Shown: one piece after another, positions 1 through 7,221 of the stretch | How positions within the stretch are numbered: the first letter of the stretch is position 1 | Layout: every line of letters starts with the position of its first letter | Origin: a bacterium HR39 | GTDB lineage: Bacteria; Pseudomonadota; Alphaproteobacteria; Geminicoccales; Geminicoccaceae | DNA: 8,642 nt | Direction: 5' to 3' | NCBI GenBank assembly: GCA_002898955.1 | Contig: BEIP01000032.1 | Location: 1-8,642 of the forward strand | The notes under the pieces: model-generated | What the model was told of the DNA's origin: nothing | Databases searched by the model: none | Seen by the model: only the letters and a program-made list of their open reading frames with translations | Translations under genes and position numbers: made by a program

Positions 1-157
1 CGCGTCCGGGCGGAGGACCCCACGGTCCGCCACCCCCACCCCAGGGACCACCTTGCTGTTTCCAGGGCATGATCCGTCCTTCCAGCCCGGTGTGCGCGCC
101 TCGCCGCCCCGCGCGCGCCGGACTATATCGACCGCCGGCAGAAAGGGTTCAACCGCC

Positions 158-1288
158 ATGGGCGCACCGGGCCGGGAAGAGATCCTCGCGCGGCTGTCCG
201 AAATCCGTCATCCGAAGAGCGGCCGCAGCATCGTCGAGCTCGGCATGGTGTCGGGCATCGTCGTCCGCGGCAGCAACGTGGGCTTCGCGCTCGAGATCGA
301 CCCGGCCGAGGCCGAGGAGCTGGAGCCACTCCGCCGGCAGTGCGAGGAGGTGGTGCGGGCCATGCCCGGCGTGACCTCCTGCACGGTGGTCCTCACGGCC
401 GAGCGGACGCCCGGCGCGGCCTCCAGCCCGGCGCCGCATCCCGGCGGCCCGGCCCGGGGCCAGCGGCCCGAACGGCCGCGGCTGCTGCCCGAGGTGCGCA
501 GCATCGTGGCCGTCGCCTCCGGCAAGGGCGGCGTGGGCAAGTCCACCACCGCCGTCAACCTCGCCTTCGGCCTCGCCGCGCTCGGCTGGCGGGTGGGACT
601 GCTGGATGCCGACATCTACGGGCCGTCGATTCCGCGCATGAGCGGCGTGCAGGGCCGGCCGAAGCTGGTCGACGAGCGGCGCCTCGCCCCGCTCGAGAGC
701 TTCGGCGTTAAACTCATGTCCATCGGCTTCCTGGTGGACGAGGAAGCGCCGATGATCTGGCGCGGTCCGATGGTGCAGGGTGCGCTGCAGCAGATGATGG
801 CGGACGTGGACTGGGGTGCGCTCGACGTGCTGGTGGTGGACATGCCGCCCGGCACCGGCGACGCCCAGCTCACCATGGCCCAGCAGGTGCCGCTCACCGG
901 CGCGGTGATCGTCTCGACGCCGCAGGACATCGCGTTGCTGGACGCCCGCAAGGCCATCAACATGTTCCGCAAGGTCGACGTGCCGGTCTTCGGCATCGTC
1001 GAGAACATGAGCTACTTCGTCTGTCCGCACTGCGGCGGGCGCAGCGAGATCTTCTCCCACGGCGGCGCGCGGGCCTGCGCGGAGCGTTACGGCGTCGACT
1101 TCCTCGCCGAGATCCCGCTCGATCCGCTGGTGCGCGAGCTGTCGGATGCCGGCCGCCCGATCGTCGTCACCCACCCCGAAAGCCCGCAGGCCAGGGCCTA
1201 TCTCGACCTCGCGAAGAGCGTGCGCGACCGCATCGAGGCGCAGCTCGGCTCCGCCACCCGCAGGCCGCCGCGGATCGTCCACGAATGA
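158..1288 (+). CDS. mrp: Mrp/ApbC (NBP35-like) iron-sulfur cluster carrier P-loop ATPase
   Basis: Cytosolic ATPase that binds a labile Fe-S cluster and passes it to apo-proteins (family knowledge). The 376-residue product has the usual two-part layout: an N-terminal MIP18/DUF59-type domain (about residues 5-80), a Pro/Ala/Gly-rich linker (84-110), then the ParA-like domain with a deviant Walker A, SGKGGVGKST (121-130), a Walker B-like LVVDMPPGTGD (225-235) and the conserved C289-x2-C292 pair that bridges a cluster between two subunits. All key residues are present. The frame is open back to position 53, but I chose the ATG at 158 because the DUF59 domain starts directly after it and the 35 extra residues are low-complexity; the purine run GAAAGGG at 141-147 is a fair ribosome-binding site. 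The stop overlaps the next start as ATGA, so the two genes are probably translationally coupled. The alternative symbol is apbC. Family assignment is very secure. Confidence 0.95.
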   Translation: MGAPGREEILARLSEIRHPKSGRSIVELGMVSGIVVRGSNVGFALEIDPAEAEELEPLRRQCEEVVRAMPGVTSCTVVLTAERTPGAASSPAPHPGGPARGQRPERPRLLPEVRSIVAVASGKGGVGKSTTAVNLAFGLAALGWRVGLLDADIYGPSIPRMSGVQGRPKLVDERRLAPLESFGVKLMSIGFLVDEEAPMIWRGPMVQGALQQMMADVDWGALDVLVVDMPPGTGDAQLTMAQQVPLTGAVIVSTPQDIALLDARKAINMFRKVDVPVFGIVENMSYFVCPHCGGRSEIFSHGGARACAERYGVDFLAEIPLDPLVRELSDAGRPIVVTHPESPQARAYLDLAKSVRDRIEAQLGSATRRPPRIVHE

Positions 1289-2217
1289 ACGCCCGGATCG
1301 GGGAACCGCAGCCCGGTGCCGGCCGGCCGGCGCCGTTCGCCGGAGAGCGCATCGTCCCCGGCGTCGGGGTCTTCGCCCCGCGCTACGACGGCTGGCTGCT
1401 CGACCAGTGGGGCGTGCTGCACGACGGCCGGCGGCTCTTCCCCGAGGCGGTGGACGCGCTCTCGCGCCTGCACGCCCGCGGTGCCCGCATCGTGCTGCTC
1501 TCCAACTCCGGGCGGCGCGCCCGCTGCAACGACGAGCGCCTCGCCGAGCTGGGGCTGGACCTGCGGCTGGTCGCCGCCACCGTCACCTCCGGCGAGGTGG
1601 CCTGGAAGCTTCTGAAGGAGCGGCGCGAGCCGCCCTTCCGCGACCTCGGCCGGCGCTGCTTCCTGATCACCCGTTTCGGTGATCTGGAGGTGGTGGAAGG
1701 GCTCGACCTCGAGCTCGTGGAGGATCCGAAGGAGGCGGACTTCCTCTTCCTGAGCGGGGTGGACACGCCGGGGAAGAGCATCGGGGACTATCTGCCGCTG
1801 CTCGAGCGCGCCGCCGAACGCCGGCCGCCCCCGCCGGCGGTGTGTTCCAACCCGGACCGCATGGCCCCCGAGGGTGACGGCTTCGTCTTCTCGCCCGGAG
1901 CTCTCGCCGAGATCTACGAGCGCATGGGCGGGCAGGTGATCTACACGGGCAAGCCCCACCGCTGGATCTACCGCGAGGCCCTCGCCCGGCTCGGAGAGAT
2001 CCCGCAGGAGCGCATCGTCGCCGTGGGCGACTCCTTCGAACACGACGTGGTGGGCGCGGTGCGACACGGCCTCGCCGCGTGCTTCGTCACGCAGGGCATC
2101 CACCGCGACGACTTTCCCCTCGACGCACCCCCGGCCCCGTGGGCGGAGCGCATCGCGGCGCTGGGCGCGCGCTTCGGTGCGCTGCCCCGGTGGGTGATCG
2201 CGCGTCTTCGCTGGTAG
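1285..2217 (+). CDS. HAD superfamily class IIA-like hydrolase (DxWGVLHDG family)
   Basis: A 310-residue protein of the haloacid dehalogenase superfamily, subclass IIA-like, in the group common in alphaproteobacteria (I believe TIGR01459). Visible motifs: motif I LLDQWGVLHDG with presumed nucleophile D40; motif II LLSNSGR (71-77, S74); motif III lysine K223 in TGKPH; motif IV VGDSFEHDVVGA with D249 and D254. A large cap domain lies between motifs II and III, as expected for class II. The position two residues after the nucleophile, normally the general acid Asp, is Trp42. This is typical of the group and makes ordinary phosphatase chemistry uncertain. Substrate unknown. The ATG lies inside the mrp stop region (ATGA), so it is the downstream gene of a two-gene operon. 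A GC hairpin begins 25 bp after the stop (2243-2262) but has no U-tract on this strand. Confidence 0.88.
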   Translation: MNARIGEPQPGAGRPAPFAGERIVPGVGVFAPRYDGWLLDQWGVLHDGRRLFPEAVDALSRLHARGARIVLLSNSGRRARCNDERLAELGLDLRLVAATVTSGEVAWKLLKERREPPFRDLGRRCFLITRFGDLEVVEGLDLELVEDPKEADFLFLSGVDTPGKSIGDYLPLLERAAERRPPPPAVCSNPDRMAPEGDGFVFSPGALAEIYERMGGQVIYTGKPHRWIYREALARLGEIPQERIVAVGDSFEHDVVGAVRHGLAACFVTQGIHRDDFPLDAPPAPWAERIAALGARFGALPRWVIARLRW

Positions 2218-2232
2218 GACGGCGCCGGGCCG

Positions 2233-2262
2233 GAAACAAGGCGGGCGGCCCGCGGGCCGCCC
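2233..2262 (-). terminator. Hairpin terminator of sRNA copy A
   Basis: GGGCGGCC-CGCG-GGCCGCCC at 2243-2262 is a perfect 8-bp stem. On the minus strand it is followed by GCCTTGTTTCC, a weak U-tract. It also sits 25 bp after the HAD stop and may block transcription from the plus strand. Confidence 0.55.
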
Positions 2263-2272
2263 GAGTCGTCTG

Positions 2273-2307
2273 ACCATCGGCCAGGGAGGGAAGGGAAACT
2301 CGCCGCA
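2273..2307. repeat. 35-bp direct repeat, copy A
   Basis: Matches 2456-2490 at 34 of 35 positions; the only difference is C at 2281 versus T at 2464. On the plus strand it is purine-rich (CAGGGAGGGAAGGGAAACTC). It is the most conserved part of the duplicated unit, more conserved than the flanking hairpin or 5' region, which points to a functional core. Confidence 0.95.
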
Positions 2308-2340
2308 CGCGCCGCTCGCGGCCGTCGTGCTGCGCCGCCG

Positions 2341-2368
2341 AAGATACCCGGGTGGGAAGCCGGCACGA
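2341..2368 (-). promoter_or_regulatory. Promoter-like element of sRNA copy A
   Basis: Minus-strand -10 TATCTT (2341-2346), 16-nt spacer, -35 TCGTGC (2363-2368). It aligns position by position with the element of copy B. The -10 is good and the -35 weak, so copy A may need an activator or be less active. Confidence 0.4.
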
Positions 2369-2420
2369 GGCCTCTCGCGCAGGTCGGCCATGCCCGGCGC
2401 GCATGGCTTTGCGGCGCCGC

Positions 2421-2448
2421 AAAAAAGCGGCGGCTCCGGAGAGCCGCC
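2421..2448 (-). terminator. Intrinsic terminator of sRNA copy B / aminotransferase
   Basis: GGCGGCTC-CGGA-GAGCCGCC at 2429-2448 is a perfect 8-bp stem with a 4-nt loop. On the minus strand GC and six T follow (plus-strand AAAAAA at 2421-2426). It is the best intrinsic terminator in the window. It would end both the candidate sRNA and any read-through from the aminotransferase gene. Confidence 0.8.
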
Positions 2449-2455
2449 GAAGTTC

Positions 2456-2490
2456 ACCATCGGTCAGGGAGGGAAGGGAAACTCGCCGCA
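2456..2490. repeat. 35-bp direct repeat, copy B
   Basis: Second copy of the block at 2273-2307, in the same orientation. Both copies have a GC hairpin on their low-coordinate side and a -10-like box 33-37 bp beyond their high-coordinate side. Confidence 0.95.
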
Positions 2491-2527
2491 GTCCCGGCGC
2501 GGAGGCACCGGTCTTGCTGCACCCGCG

Positions 2528-2555
2528 AAGTTAGGCGGGAGTGCTCGCGTCACAA
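2528..2555 (-). promoter_or_regulatory. Promoter-like element of sRNA copy B
   Basis: Minus-strand -35 TTGTGA (2550-2555), 16-nt spacer, -10 TAACTT (2528-2533). Transcription would start near 2521. The start-side sequence CTTCG..GG.GCAGCA is shared with copy A. Confidence 0.5.
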
Positions 2556-2561
2556 GCGAGT

Positions 2562-2578
2562 TTGCTGCATCGCAGCAA
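2562..2578. promoter_or_regulatory. Palindrome TTGCTGC-ATC-GCAGCAA, candidate operator
   Basis: A perfect 7-bp inverted repeat with a 3-nt centre. Its core is CTGC-N3-GCAG, the form I recall for PhaR sites (the PHA-responsive regulator) in Paracoccus and Rhodobacter. It lies seven bases upstream of the -35 of sRNA copy B, a usual activator or repressor position. It has no U-tract, so it is unlikely to be a terminator. The PhaR link is inference. Confidence 0.4.
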
Positions 2579-2579
2579 T

Positions 2580-2606
2580 GCGCTCAGTGCATGAGTGAGC
2601 GCTCAC
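2580..2606. promoter_or_regulatory. Overlapping CTCA/TGAG palindromes at the aminotransferase stop
   Basis: Contains the 12-bp perfect palindrome GTGAGCGCTCAC (2595-2606), which includes the aminotransferase stop codon, and the inverted repeat GCGCTCA-N9-TGAGCGC (2580-2602). It could be an operator for the sRNA unit or an mRNA 3' stem. No T-tract follows. Confidence 0.35.
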
Positions 2607-3772
2607 CTGCGTTCCAGCTCGGCCCGCAGCCGCTCCAGCGCCGTGCGCAGCCGCTCCGGCGCGATGGCGAAGCACAGCCGCACGTGGGACTCGTTGCCCT
2701 CGCCGAAGGTGTAGCCGGCGGCGATGCCCACCTTCGCCCGCTCCAGTACCTGTCGGCAGAAGGCGAGCGAGTCCCCCACGCCCTCGATGCGCGGGAAGGC
2801 GTAGAAGGCGCCTGCGGGGCGCAGCAGGTGCACCCGTGGGTGGGTGCCGAGGATCTCCATGACCAGATCGCGGTTGGCCGCACAGCGGGCGACGAAGTCG
2901 CGCACGAAGCCCTCGCCCTCCTCGAGGGCGGCGATGCCGCCCCACTGGGCGAAGGTGGTGGCGCCGGTGTTGTTGCACTCGCACAACACCGCCATGGGTT
3001 CCACCAGCGACTTCGGCGCCACCATCCACCCCAGCCGCCAGCCGGTCATCGCCCAAGCCTTGGAGAAGCCGTTGAGCACGAAGACCGGCTCGTCGTCCCC
3101 GACGAGCGGCAGCACCGAGGGCGCCACCCCGCCGGGATCGTCCAGCACGTGGCGGTGATAGACCTCGTCCGAGATCAGGCCGATGCCGTGGCGCCGGCAC
3201 AGCTCGACGAGGGCCGCCAACTCGTCTCCCGAGGCCACCCAGCCCGTCGGGTTGGAGGGCGAATTCACGTAGAGCGCCCGCGTCCTCGGCCCGATGGCGG
3301 CGGCGACCCGGTCCACGTCCAGCCACCAGCGCTCCGGCCCCTCCTCGAGGCGCACCTCCACCACCCGCGCGCCGCACACCCGCGCCACGTTGCGGATGTT
3401 GGGCCAGTACGGACCGATCAGGACGATCTCGGCGCCGGGCTCCAGCAGGCACTGGCCGGCGATCGTCACCGTGAGCATGGTGGAGCCGGGGACGTGGATG
3501 CGGTCGGGGTGGACATCCACGCCGTAGATGCGCGCGAGATAGCGGCGGATCGCTCCGCGCAGCTCCGGCACACCGCGCGGAAAGGAGTAGAACGTCCGCC
3601 CTTCCCCGAGCGCACGCACCGCCGCCTGCCGGACGAAATCCGGTGTGACCACGTCGCTCTCCCCGAACCACAGGGGGATGACGTCCGGATCGCCCAGCGC
3701 CCGGGTGGCGATCTTCATGATGCCGGAGAGCTCGAGTTCGCGGATCTCCGGACGGATCGGATCCCTCGACAC
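2603..3772 (-). CDS. Class I/II pyridoxal-phosphate aminotransferase
   Basis: A 389-residue fold-type I PLP enzyme of the aspartate aminotransferase superfamily. It would transfer an amino group between an amino acid and a 2-oxo acid in the cytosol. Visible landmarks: cofactor-phosphate region GSTML (96-100), stacking-region tryptophan in PYWPN (121-125), NPTG (174-177), the D202-E203-x-Y205 motif (LISDEVY) that holds the pyridine ring, the Schiff-base lysine K238 in FSKAWAMTGWRLGW (236-249) and the substrate carboxylate-binding R365 in HVRLCFA. All catalytic residues are intact and the length is normal. The start is GTG at 3772, preceded by GGGAGGAAACG, a strong ribosome-binding site. The amino-acid substrate cannot be read from the sequence, so I give no symbol. 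It is transcribed alone, with no same-strand partner close by. Confidence 0.92.
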   Translation of the reverse strand: MSRDPIRPEIRELELSGIMKIATRALGDPDVIPLWFGESDVVTPDFVRQAAVRALGEGRTFYSFPRGVPELRGAIRRYLARIYGVDVHPDRIHVPGSTMLTVTIAGQCLLEPGAEIVLIGPYWPNIRNVARVCGARVVEVRLEEGPERWWLDVDRVAAAIGPRTRALYVNSPSNPTGWVASGDELAALVELCRRHGIGLISDEVYHRHVLDDPGGVAPSVLPLVGDDEPVFVLNGFSKAWAMTGWRLGWMVAPKSLVEPMAVLCECNNTGATTFAQWGGIAALEEGEGFVRDFVARCAANRDLVMEILGTHPRVHLLRPAGAFYAFPRIEGVGDSLAFCRQVLERAKVGIAAGYTFGEGNESHVRLCFAIAPERLRTALERLRAELERR

Positions 3773-3889
3773 CGTTTCCTCCCGCTGCCGGCGCGACGGG
3801 CGGCCCGCACCGGCCGTGCCGCTGGCGTCGCGTTCCGCCCGAGGCTATCGGTGGGCGGCCGGGAAGCAAGCGCGGAGGCCCGGACATGG

Positions 3890-4141
3890 CCGAATCGCGG
3901 CGCCATGGTACTGGCCGCGGACGCGAGCCACTTCTACGCCAACATGGAAGAGGGACGGCCCTATCCGGTGGTCTTCCACATCGGCGAGATGGTGGAGGGC
4001 TGGCGGCGCCTCGCCGAACTCGCCGATTCGCCCGATCTCGTGATCCCGGGCCACGATCCGCCGGTGCTCGCCCGCCACACCCCGGCCGCCGCCGGGCTCG
4101 AGGGCTGGATCGCGCGGCTCGATCTCGACCCGCCGGCCTGA
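3890..4141 (+). pseudogene. 3' remnant of an AHL-lactonase-like metallo-beta-lactamase-fold gene
   Basis: The frame encodes only the C-terminal ~80 residues of an N-acyl homoserine lactonase-like MBL-fold hydrolase (usually about 250-290 aa). The family signature is clear: VVLASDASHFY-like VLAADASHFY, then NMEEGRPYPVVFHIGEM, then the distal PGHDP. The bridging metal ligand Asp (in DASHFY) and the last metal His (in PGHDP) remain. The HxHxDH centre and the middle His, which should lie upstream, are absent: the 118 bp back to the aminotransferase start carry no recognisable MBL sequence in any frame. An ATG at 3905 is in frame but has no ribosome-binding site. I infer a dead fragment left by a deletion. 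A small independent protein is possible but could not be a lactonase. Confidence 0.75.
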
Positions 4142-4163
4142 GCCGCCGCGCCGGACGATGCCC

Positions 4164-4192
4164 TTGCGGGCGAGCGGTCGTGGCCGTAGCTT
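4164..4192 (+). promoter_or_regulatory. Probable tRNA-Thr promoter
   Basis: -35 TTGCGG (4164-4169), 17-nt spacer, -10 TAGCTT (4187-4192), ending nine bases before the tRNA. Spacing and position are right for a tRNA promoter. The -10 has the same TANCTT form as the two sRNA candidates. Confidence 0.5.
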
Positions 4193-4201
4193 CGCCCGCG
4201 G

Positions 4202-4277
4202 GCCGGCGTAGCTCAACCGGCAGAGCACCCGCCTTGTAAGCGGGGGGTTGGGGGTTCGACTCCCTCCGCCGGCACCA
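4202..4277 (+). tRNA. tRNA-Thr(UGU)
   Basis: A full 76-nt cloverleaf can be drawn. Acceptor GCCGGCG (4202-4208) pairs with CGCCGGC (4267-4273). D stem GCTC/GAGC encloses an 8-nt loop. Anticodon stem CCCGC/GCGGG encloses loop CTTGTAA with anticodon TGT (4235-4237). A 5-nt variable region follows, then the T arm GGGGG-TTCGACT-CCCTC with one G-U pair. The 3' CCA is encoded (4275-4277). TGT decodes threonine ACA and related codons. No U-rich terminator is visible downstream, and I found no duplicated 3' end that would suggest an integration site. Confidence 0.96.
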
Positions 4278-4389
4278 GCACCTCTTCCCGCCGTGGGCCG
4301 GGTCGACGTCGCCGTGCCGGAGCGGCCGGCGGGCCTTCCGCAGCCGGAAACCTTCTGCGCCGCCCGCCCCGGCCGCGACGGGGCCGGCC

Positions 4390-5922
<1,533 letters not shown>

Positions 5923-5974
5923 CGATGGACCCTCCCGGCTGCCGCCGCCATCCGCCCCCGGCGCCTAGCACGCG

Positions 5975-5990
5975 TTTCGCGGATGCGAAA
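5975..5990. promoter_or_regulatory. Palindrome TTTCGC-GGAT-GCGAAA upstream of pccB
   Basis: A perfect 6-bp inverted repeat with a 4-nt centre, 53-68 bp before the pccB start. Its position fits an operator. It resembles, but does not match, the TTTGCAAA element reported for the propionate regulator PccR. No convincing -35/-10 pair is visible around it. Confidence 0.35.
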
Positions 5991-6307
5991 GCCGGAAGGG
6001 CCGGACCGTCAGCGGGGCACTCCGAAGAGCGCGAAGGCGAGCCGGATCCACAGCGGCAGGGGGGCCAGCACCCGGATCGGAAGCGGCGGCAGGGCGAGCA
6101 GGCTGCGCACGGCGGTCTCTCCCGCTGGCGGGTTCAGAAGGTTCAGAAGATGCGCGGCACATCCAGCCCCATGCGCGGGCCGGCGAGCTGCAGCAGGGTC
6201 AGGACGAACGGCAGCGGCGTGCCGCCGACCAGCGCGGGGCGGACGTGGGCCGTAGCGGGCGTTCGCGGCGAGCCGGCCGCCCGACCACGGGGCGGCGGCT
6301 GCACCGC
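5991..6307. other. Gene-free stretch between pccB and the gltD remnant
   Basis: I recognise no intact gene. Minus-strand frames have short hydrophobic runs: about 6009-6160 reads LLNLLNPPAGE and ends LPLWIRLAFALFGVPR, while another frame around 6143-6230 reads LPFVLTLLQLAG. They could be tails of a decayed membrane protein or chance in GC-rich DNA. A 9-bp tandem duplication of GGTTCAGAA lies at 6131-6148. The stretch probably continues the decayed zone of the neighbouring pseudogene. Confidence 0.4.
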
Positions 6308-7190
6308 CCGGCCGGTCGCCACCAGCACGAGATCGGCGCCGATCTCCGGTTCGCACTCCGGATCGGGAACGAAGGTCCTCATCGCGTCGGGCCCGGCCCC
6401 GAGCCGGGTTCGACGCGCCCGCACCACGAGCCCGCCGCCCGCCTCGACGGCGACGGGCAGCCCGCTCGGCAGCTCCAGCGGCACGCCGGCGGATGCGGAC
6501 GCGACTTCGATGGACTCGGGCTGGACGCGGAAGCGCACGTGACCGCCCTCGCGCCCGGCGTTGCGCAGCTTACGCGCCGACCCCGGGCGGACGGCCAGAT
6601 CACGCCGTTACAGGCAGGTGACGGACGCCGCGCCCTGGCACAGGGCGGTGCGCACGCAGTGCATGGCAATGTCGCCGCCGATCACCACATGGCGGCCGCG
6701 GACGTTCCATTCCGCTCGCGCCGGCTCGCCCCAGAGCGGCCGGCAGATGTCCACCAGCCAGGCGAGGGCCGGCACCACGGCGTCGAACTCACGGCGCAGC
6801 GCTTCGCGGGGGAGGTCGCGGCCGACGGTCCTGCGGACAGATGCGGACGCAGCTCTGCGGCTTGTCGCTGGAGGAACGGGCCACCTCGAAGGCCGCGCGG
6901 AAGCGGCGCCGGGCGGTGAGCGCCAGCCGGTCGGGGATGTCGTGTGGAGCGGGCAGGAGATCTGGCAGTACGGCACGCCGCACCGCCCGCAGCGGGAGGC
7001 CTGCCAGGCCGCCTGCTCCACGGCGAAGGGCGGATGGATCTCCCGGTGGTCGCGCAGGCGCTCCGGCACCGGGCGCTCGGGCAGCATCATGCGCAGCTCG
7101 GGATCGCGCGTGGACCCGTGGGACACGGGCATCGCCCGCGCCGGGCAGAAGAAGCTTTATATGAAATCCACCTTCTTGCCCAGCTTCGGA
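6308..7190 (-). pseudogene. gltD: Decayed glutamate synthase small subunit
   Basis: The minus strand carries recognisable pieces of the NADPH-dependent glutamate synthase beta subunit, in order. First, an N-terminal Fe-S region (7132-6944): ERLRDHREIH and then a CGRCGVPYCQISCPLH cysteine motif. A one-base loss between 6943 and 6944 shifts the frame; restoring it gives CPLHNDIPDRLALTAR and later SCVRICPQDR. At about 6826-6832 a deletion joins ICPQDR to VGRDLPREALRREFDAV, removing roughly 130 residues including the first FAD-binding GxGPAGL motif. Then come NVRGRHVVIGGDIAMHCVRTA (family form VVVIGGGDTAMDCVRTA) and VTCL*RRD, where TAA at 6608-6610 replaces the usual Tyr, followed by PGSARKLRNA and a RRTRLGAGPDA...ADLVLVATG region to about 6308. 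The C-terminal ~60 residues are missing. Another TAA lies at 7157-7159. It cannot make a working enzyme. The ends are approximate. Confidence 0.85.
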
Positions 7191-7221
7191 GCCGGCGGTG
7201 CGTCGCCGTGCCGCGACGGGA

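Larger units (their letters stand above)
2232..2334 (-). ncRNA. Candidate small RNA, copy A (distal)
   Basis: Predicted ~100-nt minus-strand transcript, similar along its length to copy B. The first 26 bases from the -10 box onward match copy B at 19 of 26 positions, including CTTCG and GCAGCA. Next comes a 35-bp block identical at 34 of 35 positions, whose minus-strand core is TTTCCCTTCCCTCCCTG. The unit ends in a perfect 8-bp GC hairpin (2243-2262) followed by CCTTGTTT. The pyrimidine core could pair with G-rich Shine-Dalgarno sequences. The 5' and 3' ends are estimates from the -10 box and hairpin. Inference; expression has not been shown. Confidence 0.5.
2421..2521 (-). ncRNA. Candidate small RNA, copy B (proximal), anti-SD-like
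   Basis: Predicted ~100-nt minus-strand transcript with classic bacterial sRNA architecture. A 5' hairpin can form from CCGGTGC and GCGCCGG around a CTCC loop (2494-2511). An unpaired C/U-rich middle follows (core TTTCCCTTCCCTCCCTG, within 2456-2490). The 3' end is an intrinsic terminator, an 8-bp stem with a CGGA loop and then GC plus six T (2421-2448). A promoter-like TTGTGA-16-TAACTT lies directly upstream. It could alternatively be the 3' UTR and terminator of the aminotransferase mRNA, but the second full copy with its own -10-like box argues for an independent RNA. In organisation it resembles tandem sibling sRNAs such as AbcR1/AbcR2 of Rhizobiales or the CcsR group of Rhodobacter; I claim no homology to these. 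Confidence 0.55.
2218..2602. other. Intergenic region with duplicated sRNA-like units
   Basis: This 385-bp gap between the convergent HAD and aminotransferase genes has no credible protein gene. It holds two diverged copies of a ~100-nt minus-strand unit, offset by 183 bp in their conserved block, plus a cluster of palindromes next to the aminotransferase stop. The individual parts are listed separately. Confidence 0.75.

Noticed and set aside
9..31. Imperfect hairpin near the window start, possible terminator of an upstream gene
   Set aside because: The stem needs a three-base bulge and is followed by a C-rich, not T-rich, stretch.
124..129. TATATC as a -10 box for mrp
   Set aside because: No acceptable -35 hexamer at 16-18 bp upstream.
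53..157. N-terminal extension of mrp to the first possible start
   Set aside because: Low-complexity residues with no family match; the ATG at 158 fits the DUF59 domain start.
2464..2480. Possible G-quadruplex in the purine strand of the repeat
   Set aside because: Only three GGG runs are present in each copy, so an ordinary intramolecular quadruplex is not supported.
2273..2490. Two-repeat CRISPR or IS terminal repeats
   Set aside because: Only two copies, direct orientation, no transposase, and similarity extends into promoter-like and hairpin parts, which fits duplicated RNA genes better.
2327..3889. Long plus-strand open frame running opposite the aminotransferase gene
   Set aside because: It is an antisense shadow in GC-rich DNA: His/Arg/Pro-rich with no domain, while the minus strand encodes a full PLP enzyme. 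Only its last ~80 codons carry real homology (MBL remnant).
4202..4277. tRNA-Thr as an integration site of a mobile element
   Set aside because: No integrase gene, no repeated tRNA 3' end and no phage genes in the window; the adjacent pseudogene alone is not enough.
4278..4389. Hairpins between tRNA-Thr and the pccB stop as terminators
   Set aside because: Several short GC inverted repeats exist but none is followed by a T-run on either strand; such repeats are expected by chance in this composition.
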